Assembly: GCF_001662075.1 (NCBI RefSeq)
Contig: NZ_LYPL01000009.1
Location: 1-64,000, forward strand
Direction of reading: 5' to 3'
DNA: 64,000 nt
Source: Rhizobium bangladeshense
GTDB taxonomy: Bacteria > Pseudomonadota > Alphaproteobacteria > Rhizobiales > Rhizobiaceae
The notes under the pieces are model-generated. The model was not told where the DNA came from and ran no database searches. It saw only the letters and a program-made list of their open reading frames with translations. Shown one piece after another: positions 19,203 through 26,448 of the stretch (the first letter of the stretch is position 1; every line of letters starts with the position of its first letter). Both the position numbers and the translations under genes were made by a program.

Positions 19203-19245
19203 CGGAAGCGCCCGCGCGGCTGCTTTCAGCCACGCCGCGCGGCAG

Positions 19246-19659
19246 TCACCAGGGCGTCGTCTTCGGCAGGCCGTCCAGAGCCTCGAAAATCTCCTCGGCC
19301 GTGCGCGGCTCGCTTGAGCGCAGTTTCACCGTTCCGTCGCGCCCGATCAGGATCAGCCCGAACTCGCCCGACGGCGGTCCCTGCAGCCGCTCTCTTACAT
19401 CGTCGGCATCAAGCTCCCAGGCATTGTCGAACAGCGAGAAGGCGCCGCCGCCGGCAATGATGAACACTTCGACATCTTCCTCGATGAGACGCATATGGGC
19501 ATTGCGCAACCATTCGTCTTGGATCACCGCGCGATCGTCCTGCGCATCGGCGAAGATGATCAGCACCCGCTTGTTGTCGCGAAACTGTTCGAGCGATTGC
19601 GGAAGTTCCGGCTCACGCCGCGGTGTGCCGATGATTTCTTGAACGATGGATTTCAGCAT
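19246..19659 (-). CDS. DUF4174 domain protein
   Basis: A 137-residue protein that matches the DUF4174 pattern: a thioredoxin-like fold with LEQFRDNKRVLIIFADAQDD near the start and FGLILIGRDGTVKLRSSEP followed by EIFEALDGLP near the end. There is no Cys pair, so a redox role is not supported. No signal peptide is evident. It is convergent with the GntR/FCD gene. A GGAAC-N16-CGTT promoter on the same strand (19800-19824) suggests control by the general-stress sigma factor. Confidence 0.75.
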   Translation of the reverse strand: MLKSIVQEIIGTPRREPELPQSLEQFRDNKRVLIIFADAQDDRAVIQDEWLRNAHMRLIEEDVEVFIIAGGGAFSLFDNAWELDADDVRERLQGPPSGEFGLILIGRDGTVKLRSSEPRTAEEIFEALDGLPKTTPW

Positions 19660-19799
19660 GGTGCTATTCCTCGCCCGTCATCTTGCTACGGGCTGTGTCT
19701 GTCGCATTCCAGCGCTGCGCGAAGAGGCGCAGAGAACGCTTTAACGCGCTGAATGACTGAATAATTCCCAATCCGATGCGAATTGGGATCATGGAAATA

Positions 19800-19824
19800 A
19801 ACGGCTGGGAATAAGGGAGGTTCC
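19800..19824 (-). promoter_or_regulatory. EcfG/RpoE2-type promoter for the DUF4174 gene
   Basis: Read on the minus strand, GGAAC (19824-19820) is separated by 16 bases from CGTT (19803-19800). This is the consensus of alphaproteobacterial EcfG/RpoE2 promoters. It lies 141 bases upstream of the DUF4174 start, with no other gene between. Confidence 0.55.
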
Positions 19825-19849
19825 GCCGAAACAGAAAAGGAGCGCAGCC

Positions 19850-20055
19850 CTAAAGCGTGTCGCGATTTTTCAGATTCGCTTGCCACGCTTTAGGTCCTTG
19901 ATTCCAGCATGTCGCAATCGCAAAACCGCTGCACACTTTTGCGCGACATGCTCTAAAGCGTGTCGCGATCTTTCAGATTCGCTTGCCACGCTTTAGGTCC
20001 TTGATTCCAGCCTGTCGTAATCGCAAAGCCGTCGCATAGTTTTTCGCGACATGCG
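19850..20055. repeat. Tandem pair of a 103-bp two-stem repeat
   Basis: Two copies (19850-19952 and 19953-20055) follow head to tail. Each has an outer stem made of AAAGCGTG and CACGCTTT and a second stem made of GCATGTCG (or a variant) and CGACATGC. Variants of the same architecture occur at 23233-23333 and 36884-36990. It is a dispersed intergenic element, not a CRISPR unit. Confidence 0.8.
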
Positions 20056-20076
20056 TGTGCGGCGATCCTTTTCCTG

Positions 20077-20460
20077 TCAGTCGCGGCTTTGGTCTTCGGC
20101 CGCATGCGCCGAAACGGCAACGAGATCCGCCGTGCCGTTGGCGAGAAGGCGTTTGCGCACCAGCACGCGCATGACCCGTGCCGCCGTCGAGAAGGTCATC
20201 TGGTCGAGCGGACCTTCGCCTTCCCACGGCTTGGTCAGCCGCTCGGTGACGGCGCCAACGATATTCATCGGCACAATGTCGGTGCATTCGCGCATGGCTT
20301 CGAAAACGAAGCTGATCGGGATGACCCGTCCTTCGTGGGTCACGATCGGTTCGGTCAATTCACTGTCCCATTCCTCGAACGCGTAAAGTGCTTCGCGGAA
20401 CAGCTGCTGGAGGGTAAACGGCGCGTGGCCGTTGTGAAGTGGCGGCAGGGCATTCATCAT
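20077..20460 (-). CDS. Conserved hypothetical protein, 127 residues
   Basis: I do not recognise a named family. The protein begins MMNALPPLHNGHAPFTLQQL and is soluble, mildly acidic and without a signal peptide or membrane segment. A longer frame exists, but ATG at 20460 follows GAGGAG by 6 bases and begins a sensible domain. Codon use is like the neighbours. It ends beside the 103-bp repeat pair and is divergent from the DUF3606-like gene. Confidence 0.7.
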   Translation of the reverse strand: MMNALPPLHNGHAPFTLQQLFREALYAFEEWDSELTEPIVTHEGRVIPISFVFEAMRECTDIVPMNIVGAVTERLTKPWEGEGPLDQMTFSTAARVMRVLVRKRLLANGTADLVAVSAHAAEDQSRD

Positions 20461-20756
20461 GTCTGTCTCCTCTTGATGGATTGAAGCCAAAGTCCTCCTG
20501 GATCGGTCGGCTTCGACGCGGGGAACGCAGCTTTTTGCCCCTCGCAGACCGAATAACACGATTGATTCTATAGAGTAACGCGCTAGGGATAAAGCCCATT
20601 TCTCCGCCGAAACGGAAGCCATTTGCTTAACGGTATGAAATTCCTGCATGTTTTAGGCGAAATTTTCTCAACACTCGGCATTATTGAAAATCCATGCCAG
20701 CTGCGCCCGAGCGTTCCGGAATGGTGCAAAAGGCCGAAAAAACCGAGAAAAATCAC

Positions 20757-20781
20757 GGAACTTTTGCGGCTGTAATCTGTT
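20757..20781 (+). promoter_or_regulatory. EcfG/RpoE2-type promoter for the small gene pair at 20822-21293
   Basis: GGAAC (20757-20761), 16 bases, then TGTT (20778-20781), close to the GGAAC-N16/17-CGTT consensus. It is 41 bases before the start of the DUF3606-like gene. The single departure from consensus lowers confidence. Confidence 0.45.
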
Positions 20782-20821
20782 TTGTTCTCGCACTTCGCAA
20801 AAGCAGATGGGGTTACCACCA

Positions 20822-21028
20822 ATGACGCAAATCCGTGAACCGGAGCGGCGGGCCAGGGTCCTGCGCGGCCGCCCCTATAGTCTTGACGAATTCGCCTCCA
20901 AATATGGCCTGCGCAGGGAGCAGGCCGAAAGCCTGTTCACCCGTTTCGGACCTTCCTCGATCGAACTCGATTTGCTGATGGCAGCCAAGCGCCGCGCGCC
21001 TGTTGTGCCGGACAGAATTGCGCAATAA
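20822..21028 (+). CDS. Small DUF3606-like protein
   Basis: A 68-residue basic soluble protein. The segment SLDEFASKYGLRREQAESLF resembles the short helix-turn-helix-like core of DUF3606 proteins, which are abundant and often stress-induced in rhizobia. It has a GATGGGG ribosome site upstream and forms a pair with the DUF2934 gene 25 bases downstream. The EcfG-like promoter at 20757 suggests general-stress control. No function is known. Confidence 0.6.
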   Translation: MTQIREPERRARVLRGRPYSLDEFASKYGLRREQAESLFTRFGPSSIELDLLMAAKRRAPVVPDRIAQ

Positions 21029-21053
21029 CACCTTTTACGAACGGAACCGACAG

Positions 21054-21293
21054 ATGAGCGACAGACGCCACGAATGGATCAGCAAGCGGGCCTACGCGAT
21101 CTGGGAAGAACAGGGCCGCCCTGACGGCCGGGACGACGAACACTGGCGCCAGGCGGTTGCCGAGCGCGCCGCGCTGGAACGCACGCAGGCCTCGATCGAC
21201 GGCCGCGAGGTGCTGGTGAAATTCCGCCCGAAGCCGCCACGACCGGAACTGCCGCGCCAGGATTGGATCAATCCTTCGACAAAGGTCGGTTGA
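21054..21293 (+). CDS. Small DUF2934 domain protein
   Basis: A 79-residue soluble protein. The N-terminal segment HEWISKRAYAIWEEQGRPDG followed by DEHW is the DUF2934 hallmark. ATG at 21054 is chosen because the domain begins there. It sits 25 bases after the DUF3606-like gene, probably on the same message. DUF2934 proteins are of unknown function and common in Rhizobiales. Confidence 0.75.
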   Translation: MSDRRHEWISKRAYAIWEEQGRPDGRDDEHWRQAVAERAALERTQASIDGREVLVKFRPKPPRPELPRQDWINPSTKVG

Positions 21294-21400
21294 GGGGGCC
21301 ACACGGCCGAACGATCAGTCCATCAGCCCCACGGCACCACAACCAGCGGGTGGCTCGGCGCTTTAAGCCGTGTCCATTGCCGGAGCACCGGTGGCCGACC

Positions 21401-21759
21401 CTCGTCCTTCGAGGCCCCTGCGGGGCACCTCAGGATGAGGGCGGAGAGAGGGCCTGACCTGCCCCACCGAAGGGCGGCGAGAGGCTGTGGCGTGTGTCAC
21501 CGAAGGGCGGAGAGAGAGCGGCCAGCCTCAACGGGAGGCGGAGCGGCAGGCCAGAGCCCTTGCCATAACACCTCACCCGATCAGCCCACCAGCCACACGG
21601 CACCACGATCAGCCATCATCCTGAGGTGCGTAGGCCGAAGGCCGGAGCCTCGAAGGACGGGGGCGGGAGGCTCAGCGCTTTAAGCTTATCCATTGCCGGA
21701 GCAGACATGGTGGCCGACCCTCGTCCATCGAGGCCCCAGCGGGGCACCGCAGGATGAGG
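21401..21759. repeat. Cluster of GC-rich palindromic repeats
   Basis: Three copies of an element with ends CCTCGTCCTTCGAGG and CCTCAGGATGAGG and a variable GC-rich centre lie at 21401-21440, 21617-21660 (inverted) and 21719-21759. Four more copies are at 40295-40606. The copies read as REP-like elements in the 900-bp gap downstream of the DUF2934 gene. The rest of the gap (21760-22193) has a short hairpin at 21941-21963 (GCGGGAAC and GTTCCCGC) and no convincing gene. Confidence 0.75.
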
Positions 21760-22193
21760 GCGGAGAGAGGCTGCGGCCCGTGCAACCAGAGGGTGGAGAC
21801 AGGGGCCAAAACTTTTTCTCACCGGCGGGTGGGGAGAGCTTAACGAGTGCCGCTCTCGCGGAGTAATGCTTTCCGAGCCGACCGATGGAAATCTCGCTCT
21901 TTAGCCAGGAAGTGTCAGTAATGGCACAGTGCAGCCGCTTGCGGGAACGCCAACTGTTCCCGCTCGAAACGTTTCGTCAAGCATATTGGCACAAAGACGG
22001 GGGATAAGCGCTATCCCCCTCCCCACCGGCGACATTGCCGCTCGACACCCTCTTTGCAAAATCGGAAACGGGTAGGAATGAAAACCGACTCATGGCAGAG
22101 CGCGGGTTTCATCTCGCCGGGGGGCCGGTTTCGATGCCAGGCGACGCTGTTCATATCGGGGAAAAGACTGAAATCGTCCGCCGGGAAAACTTG

Positions 22194-22388
22194 TCAGAAA
22201 GCCTTGTGTTCCTGGCAAAGCGCCCGATGGACCTCGGTCCAGAACAGCGCCAGCGAACTGTCCCCGTTGCGTTCGGCAACGAGGGCGCGGATCAAGGCTT
22301 CGGAACCTGCCATGTCCTGCCAGCTGGATTTCAGACCTTTGGCGGCCTGTTGGCATTCGGCAATCTCGAATGGTCTCGTGCTGTGCAT
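22194..22388 (-). CDS. Small conserved hypothetical protein upstream of cinR
   Basis: A 64-residue protein starting MHSTRPFEIAECQQAAKGL. The start is supported by a strong AAGGAGG Shine-Dalgarno 6 bases upstream. It is predicted soluble and helical with no signal peptide. I do not recognise its family. It is divergent from cinR with 121 bases between the starts, so regulation together with quorum sensing is possible but unproven. Confidence 0.65.
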   Translation of the reverse strand: MHSTRPFEIAECQQAAKGLKSSWQDMAGSEALIRALVAERNGDSSLALFWTEVHRALCQEHKAF

Positions 22389-22509
22389 ATGAGGCCTCCT
22401 TATGAAGGCGCTAGCAGGTGGTGCCCGGATTGTCACTCCCGCATATGTGGGGATGCCTTGTATTTTAGACGGTCCTCACGGTAAGATTGAAGCAATTGGG
22501 ACGATGGAA

Positions 22510-23235
22510 ATGATCGAGAATACTTACAGCGACAAGTTCGAACCCGCTTTCGAACAGATCAAGGCTGCGCTCAATGTGGATGCCGCCATCCGTATTCTCC
22601 AGGCGGACTACGGCCTCGATTTCGTCACCTACCATCTCGCCCAGACCATTGCGAGCAAGATCGATTCCCCCTTCGTGCGCACAACCTATCCGGATGCCTG
22701 GGTCTCCCGCTACCTCCTGAACAGCTATGTGAAGGTCGATCCGATCGTCAAGCAGGGCTTCGAACGCCAGCTGCCCTTCGACTGGAGCGAAGTCGAGCCG
22801 ACGCCGGAGGCCTATGCGATGCTGGTCGACGCCCAGAAGCACGGCATCGGCGGCAACGGCTATTCCATCCCCGTCGCCGACAAGGCGCAGCGCCGCGCGC
22901 TGCTGTCAATGAACGCCCGCATTCCGGCCGAGGAATGGGCCGAGCTCGTGCGCCGCTACCGTAACGAATGGATCGAGATCGCCCATTTGATCCACCGCAA
23001 GGCCGTCTATGAGCTGCATGGCGAGAACGACCCCGTGCCGACGTTGTCGCCACGCGAGATCGAGTGCCTGCACTGGACCGCACTCGGCAAGGATTACAAG
23101 GATATCTCGGTGATATTGGGCATTTCAGAGCACACCACCCGCGACTACCTGAAGACCGCCCGCTTCAAGCTCGGCTGTGCGACGATTTCGGCGGCCGCCT
23201 CGCGGGCGGTGCAGCTGCGCATCATCAATCCCTAA
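22510..23235 (+). CDS. cinR: LuxR-type quorum-sensing regulator CinR
   Basis: A 241-residue acyl-homoserine-lactone-responsive activator. The N-terminal autoinducer-binding domain (about 1-165) is followed by a GerE/LuxR helix-turn-helix ([18 protein letters not shown], about 180-235). It closely resembles CinR of R. leguminosarum and R. etli, and cinI lies downstream, so the assignment is firm. ATG at 22510 has GGGA 8 bases upstream; ATG at 22504 is an alternative. In R. leguminosarum, CinR activates cinI in response to 3-OH-C14:1-HSL. The stop codon lies in a dispersed repeat (23233-23333). Confidence 0.93.
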   Translation: MIENTYSDKFEPAFEQIKAALNVDAAIRILQADYGLDFVTYHLAQTIASKIDSPFVRTTYPDAWVSRYLLNSYVKVDPIVKQGFERQLPFDWSEVEPTPEAYAMLVDAQKHGIGGNGYSIPVADKAQRRALLSMNARIPAEEWAELVRRYRNEWIEIAHLIHRKAVYELHGENDPVPTLSPREIECLHWTALGKDYKDISVILGISEHTTRDYLKTARFKLGCATISAAASRAVQLRIINP

Positions 23236-23333
23236 AGCGCGTCGCATCGAATTTGATTCATGCGACGCGTTTTAGCCCTTTGTTTTGATGCATGTCGTTA
23301 CCCCGGAACTCACTTCCGGGCGACATGCATTAG
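23233..23333. repeat. Two-stem dispersed repeat, copy that supplies the cinR stop codon
   Basis: It begins with the TAA of cinR. The outer stem is AAAGCGCGTCGCAT with ATGCGACGCGTTTT and the inner stem GCATGTCG with CGACATGC, the same layout as the copies at 19850-20055 and 36884-36990. It may act as a terminator or processing site between cinR and cinI. Confidence 0.75.
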
Positions 23334-23459
23334 CGCATTCCGTTTTCCTCGATCCACGACCCTGTTTCGCAAGCTAAATTCAAGGCGCTGAAGCGTTGCC
23401 GCGCTCCAGCGCCTTGCTTGCGCAGGGCCTAACCCCAATCCTCATACTTTTGGGCTAAT

Positions 23460-23484
23460 CCCCCCATCTGGGGGGGCCCATCTG
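23460..23484. promoter_or_regulatory. Candidate CinR-responsive element upstream of cinI
   Basis: A C6-ATCT-G7 hairpin (23460-23476) overlaps two direct CCCATCTG copies at 23463-23470 and 23477-23484, 14 bases apart. They lie 69-93 bases before the cinI start, where a lux-type activator site would be expected. No classical lux box is seen. The role is inferred from position and symmetry. Confidence 0.4.
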
Positions 23485-23552
23485 AGGGAATTTCCGATGC
23501 GGCCCGCCTGAACCATTGTGCCTTCCACGAACTGCAAACGCTGGAGGGCAAA

Positions 23553-24218
23553 ATGTTCGTTATCATTCAGGCACATGAGTATCAGAAATACGCTGCAGTA
23601 CTCGACCAGATGTTCCGTCTGCGCAAGAAGGTTTTCGCCGACACGCTCGGCTGGGACGTTCCCGTCATCGGACCTTACGAACGCGACAGCTATGATGCGC
23701 TCGCCCCGGCCTATCTCGTCTGGTGCAACGACATCCGCACGCGCCTCTATGGCGGCATGCGCCTGATGCCGACGACCGGCCCGACCCTGCTCTACGATGT
23801 CTTCCGCGAGACCTTTCCCGCGGCCGCCGATCTCGTCGCCCCCGGCATCTGGGAGGGCACGCGCATGTGCATCGATGAAGAGGCGATCGCCAAGGATTTC
23901 CCGAATATCGATGCTGGCCGCGCCTTTTCGATGATGCTGCTCGCGCTTTGCGAATGCGCGCTCGACCACGGCATCCATACGATGATTTCCAACTACGAAC
24001 CCTATCTCAAGCGCGTCTACAAACGCGCAGGCGCCGAAGTGGAAGAACTCGGCCGCGCAGACGGCTACGGCAAGTACCCCGTCTGCTGCGGCGCCTTCGA
24101 AGTGTCGGATCGCGTGCTGCGCAGAATGCGCGCCGCCCTCGGCCTGACCCTCCCCCTTTATGTCAGACATGTTCCGGCCCGCTCGGTCGTGACGCAATTC
24201 CTGGAGATGGCAGCATGA
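23553..24218 (+). CDS. cinI: Acyl-homoserine-lactone synthase CinI
   Basis: A 221-residue LuxI-family enzyme that makes a long-chain AHL, 3-OH-C14:1-HSL in R. leguminosarum, from S-adenosylmethionine and acyl-ACP. The conserved N-terminal residues are present: Arg and Phe in RLRKKVFADTLGWDV, the acidic pair in YERDSYDAL, and Arg in YGGMRLMPTTGP. GGAGGG stands 7 bases before ATG. It overlaps cinS by ATGA, so the two are translationally coupled. Confidence 0.95.
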   Translation: MFVIIQAHEYQKYAAVLDQMFRLRKKVFADTLGWDVPVIGPYERDSYDALAPAYLVWCNDIRTRLYGGMRLMPTTGPTLLYDVFRETFPAAADLVAPGIWEGTRMCIDEEAIAKDFPNIDAGRAFSMMLLALCECALDHGIHTMISNYEPYLKRVYKRAGAEVEELGRADGYGKYPVCCGAFEVSDRVLRRMRAALGLTLPLYVRHVPARSVVTQFLEMAA

Positions 24219-24406
24219 ATCGCCTCGCTGAAACCGCAATGCAGAAAGATATCAGCGCCTTGGAGCGCCACGTGCTCGCATCCCGCGACATCGCTACGCA
24301 GATAGGAGATCCCTTCCTCTCCTATCTGCTCTCGATGGCGCTGTTTACGATCTACGAGAAGAAGGCCCATCACGAGAACGAGGCGCTGAAGAGCAGCTTC
24401 AGCTGA
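24215..24406 (+). CDS. cinS: Small antirepressor CinS
   Basis: A 63-residue protein, MNRLAETAMQKDISALERHV at its start, with a helical, largely hydrophobic centre (FLSYLLSMALFTIYEKK). The position, length and ATGA overlap with cinI match cinS of R. leguminosarum, where CinS relieves repression by PraR and so links the Cin system to raiR, rhiR and other genes. The assignment rests on context and resemblance. Confidence 0.9.
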   Translation: MNRLAETAMQKDISALERHVLASRDIATQIGDPFLSYLLSMALFTIYEKKAHHENEALKSSFS

Positions 24407-24459
24407 GGGTGCGGTTCCCTCCGCCCCGCCTGAAGAGGAGCATGGCTCCCGGCGCCTCG

Positions 24460-24499
24460 CGCGCAGCCGCAAAACCTGTCCCCGTTTTGCGGCTGCGCG
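24460..24499. terminator. Bidirectional terminator between cinS and the receiver gene
   Basis: CGCGCAGCCGCAAAAC and GTTTTGCGGCTGCGCG make a 16-bp perfect stem with an 8-base loop, between the convergent cinS (ends 24406) and receiver gene (ends 24502). Confidence 0.7.
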
Positions 24500-24501
24500 A
24501 A

Positions 24502-24870
24502 TCACGTCATCAAGGAATCGATCGTCGTAATCAGCGTATCGTGCATATAGGGTTTCGGCAGGAAGGCTGCGTTGGCGGGCAGCGCCATCGGATCGAGCCG
24601 CACCATGCCCGAGGTGATGATGATGCCGATATTCGGCCGCATTGCCCTCACCCGCTTGGCAAGCTGGATGCCGTCCATCGAACCGGCCATATTGACGTCG
24701 GTGAACAGGATATCGACATCCTGCCGGCCCTTCAGCACCACCATCGCCTCATCCGCATTCGCCGCCTCCAGCGCCACGTGCCCGACATCCTCCAGCACAT
24801 CGAGGATATTGAACCGGATCAGCGGCTCATCCTCCACGATGAGCACCACGGCACTGTTCGAAGCCACCAT
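24502..24870 (-). CDS. Stand-alone response-regulator receiver protein
   Basis: A 122-residue CheY-like protein with a receiver domain only. The acidic pair is in VLIVEDEPLIRF, the phospho-acceptor Asp in DILFTDVNMAG, the Thr/Ser in IITSG and the Lys in AFLPKPY, so all active residues are present. There is no output domain, so it probably signals by protein contact. ATG at 24870 begins the domain; a longer frame has no domain support. The partner histidine kinase is not in the window. Confidence 0.85.
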   Translation of the reverse strand: MVASNSAVVLIVEDEPLIRFNILDVLEDVGHVALEAANADEAMVVLKGRQDVDILFTDVNMAGSMDGIQLAKRVRAMRPNIGIIITSGMVRLDPMALPANAAFLPKPYMHDTLITTIDSLMT

Positions 24871-25090
24871 CTGCAAAACGCCCTTTTCATGCGGAATCTG
24901 ATTCGAATAAGGGTCTCCCGCGCGGCAAGGTTCCAGTGCTTTTGCCGATGAAAGACCCATCATCCACAGATGTTGCCCTGCCCGCTTGTAGCTACCTGCA
25001 ATTTGGGCTAGAGCGAACCGATGCTGCGGGAACCATTGCCCCGGCATCACGGTGCCGGCCTCCGGCACCAAGGCGCCTATCCAGCGCCGA

Positions 25091-25166
25091 GGGCCTGTAG
25101 CTCAATGGTTAGAGCCGGCGGCTCATAACCGCTTGGTTGGGGGTTCGAGTCCCTCCGGGCCCACCA
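25091..25166 (+). tRNA. tRNA-Ile2 (anticodon CAU, lysidine type)
   Basis: A 76-base cloverleaf with acceptor stem GGGCCTG/CGGGCCC, encoded CCA, TTCGAGT T-loop and a CAT anticodon. The anticodon arm (GCGGCTCATAACCGC) and GGTTAGAGC D-arm resemble E. coli ileX, which favours isoleucine (AUA) over methionine. The 3' end is copied imperfectly at 30938-30954. Confidence 0.9.
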
Positions 25167-25362
25167 TTACTTTTCTAAGCTACTGTTTTTACTGCCGATC
25201 TTGACCTCAGTGTAGCCGGTGTAGCAGGACGCCAAAAACTGGAATTTTGACACCAAGTTCTGGAATTTTGAAGCTCCCAGAAGAGAGTTCGAAGCTCATT
25301 TGGTACTGTGTGTTCGCTTAGCGCCGTCCCAGGTCGACCCCGACACGGCGATTTGAATTGTC

Positions 25363-25575
25363 TCAGACCGCTTTCGGCAGACGGCCGAATAGACCCTGTA
25401 TGTCTGGACTGGACACGATCTGAGAATGAATAAACCCGAGGGTTGCTGGGTCTGATAAGCCAGCCTGCGAAAAGTATCTTTCTAATTGTGATTGGTCGAT
25501 TGAGTAGCCGCATTGTACGGAGAAGGCAATGATCTGAGCAAGACCACGAGCCGCCTGTTCCTTGTCCCGGTTCTC
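25363..25575 (-). pseudogene. Possible gene remnant
   Basis: A 70-codon open stretch on the minus strand begins right after a TAG with no start codon and ends in TGA. It contains protein-like segments (QAARGLAQIIAFSVQCGYS, RYFSQAGLSDPATLGFIHSQ). I do not recognise a family. It may be the C-terminal part of a gene cut on insertion or decay of the islet. The neighbouring 25170-25360 holds only a 12-base direct repeat (CTGGAATTTTGA at 25239-25250 and 25260-25271). Confidence 0.3.
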
Positions 25576-25731
25576 CTACCCGATCGAGCTCTACGGCGGG
25601 ATCAAGATGAATCGGCGCAGGACTACCTGTCGCGAGATGAGGCTTGTCAGGTAATGAGAATTGGAACCTGAGCTGCCGCTAGACATTATGTGCTTGCAGC
25701 CTGACTCGTACCATTTTGAAGGAGATTTCAC

Positions 25732-25806
25732 ATGAATAACATAATCTGGCTCGTCGGCGCCGTAGTCATCGTGCTCGCTATCCTGAGCTTCTTCGGCTTC
25801 CGTTGA
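25732..25806 (+). CDS. 24-residue single-span membrane protein
   Basis: The ORF reads MNNIIWLVGAVVIVLAILSF then FGFR. It is nearly all one transmembrane helix with a positive C-terminus. It has an excellent GAAGGAG Shine-Dalgarno 8 bases before ATG. Tiny proteins of this type are found in rhizobia, usually unannotated. A GGAAC motif at 25663 suggests a stress promoter, but its -10 element is poor. Confidence 0.6.
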   Translation: MNNIIWLVGAVVIVLAILSFFGFR

Positions 25807-25979
25807 GTAAGAAGTGCGGCGGCTCCACCGCACCATCCATCAATGCAGGAGCACGCCGCTACGCCGGATAAAGAACCCGACCGGCGCAGCGTGATATATG
25901 GGAGAATGGGCAGTGACTTAAATGTCTGCTGTTCTACCCACTGTGGGATCGATTCTGTCCCGTCGAACTCGCGATACCC

Positions 25980-26201
25980 TCAGATAGTGTCGCCCGGCTC
26001 ATTGCCGGCCGAGCGTCCGTCGCAACCAGTTTGTGCGCCCGGAAAGGTGCGGGTTGAACCGTTTGTCAGAGTGACGAACTGCAGCAAACTTCCCTCGCCA
26101 TTCAGCCGCACTACTGCCTCCATCACGAAGACGTAGATATCACCGACAACCGGTGGACCAGTTAGAGCCAGCTGATCCCGCTCGAGCAATGTTCGAAACA
26201 T
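25980..26201 (-). CDS. Small hypothetical ORF, doubtful
   Basis: A 73-residue frame starting MFRTLLERDQLALTGPPVVG, with a plausible mixed composition and no known domain. The ribosome site is weak (GAGGGCAG). It lies in an otherwise empty stretch of the islet (25810-26448), and nothing confirms it. Confidence 0.25.
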   Translation of the reverse strand: MFRTLLERDQLALTGPPVVGDIYVFVMEAVVRLNGEGSLLQFVTLTNGSTRTFPGAQTGCDGRSAGNEPGDTI

Positions 26202-26448
26202 GCTGACTGCCCTCGTCCTCAGCTAGACGTTAGATGGCAAAGCGGCATAGGTCAAAACCTTCGCCTGGCATGAAGCCCCTCAAGACGCCGGCACTGCTTG
26301 GCCCGCGTTCAAATGTACCGCATCTCAGGTAGCCACAAAGGTCTTCTTAGCCGAGGCCAGCAGCGGATCATTTCGGCTTCGTCGTCGCCGGTTCGCCAGA
26401 ATTGCGGCCCTGTCGCGTGAAAGCCGACATCTCCAGAGGCAGGTACCA

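Noticed and set aside
19850..20055. Possible CRISPR array from the repeated 103-bp unit.
   Set aside because: Only two units, no spacers and a two-stem layout; no cas genes are nearby.
22035..22484. A 149-codon plus-strand frame before cinR.
   Set aside because: It is opposite the 22194-22388 gene, which has a strong ribosome site, and it runs into the cinR leader.
25091..25166. Reading the CAU tRNA as elongator tRNA-Met.
   Set aside because: The anticodon arm and D-arm look more like ileX-type tRNA-Ile2; not settled without a tRNA classifier, so Met stays possible.
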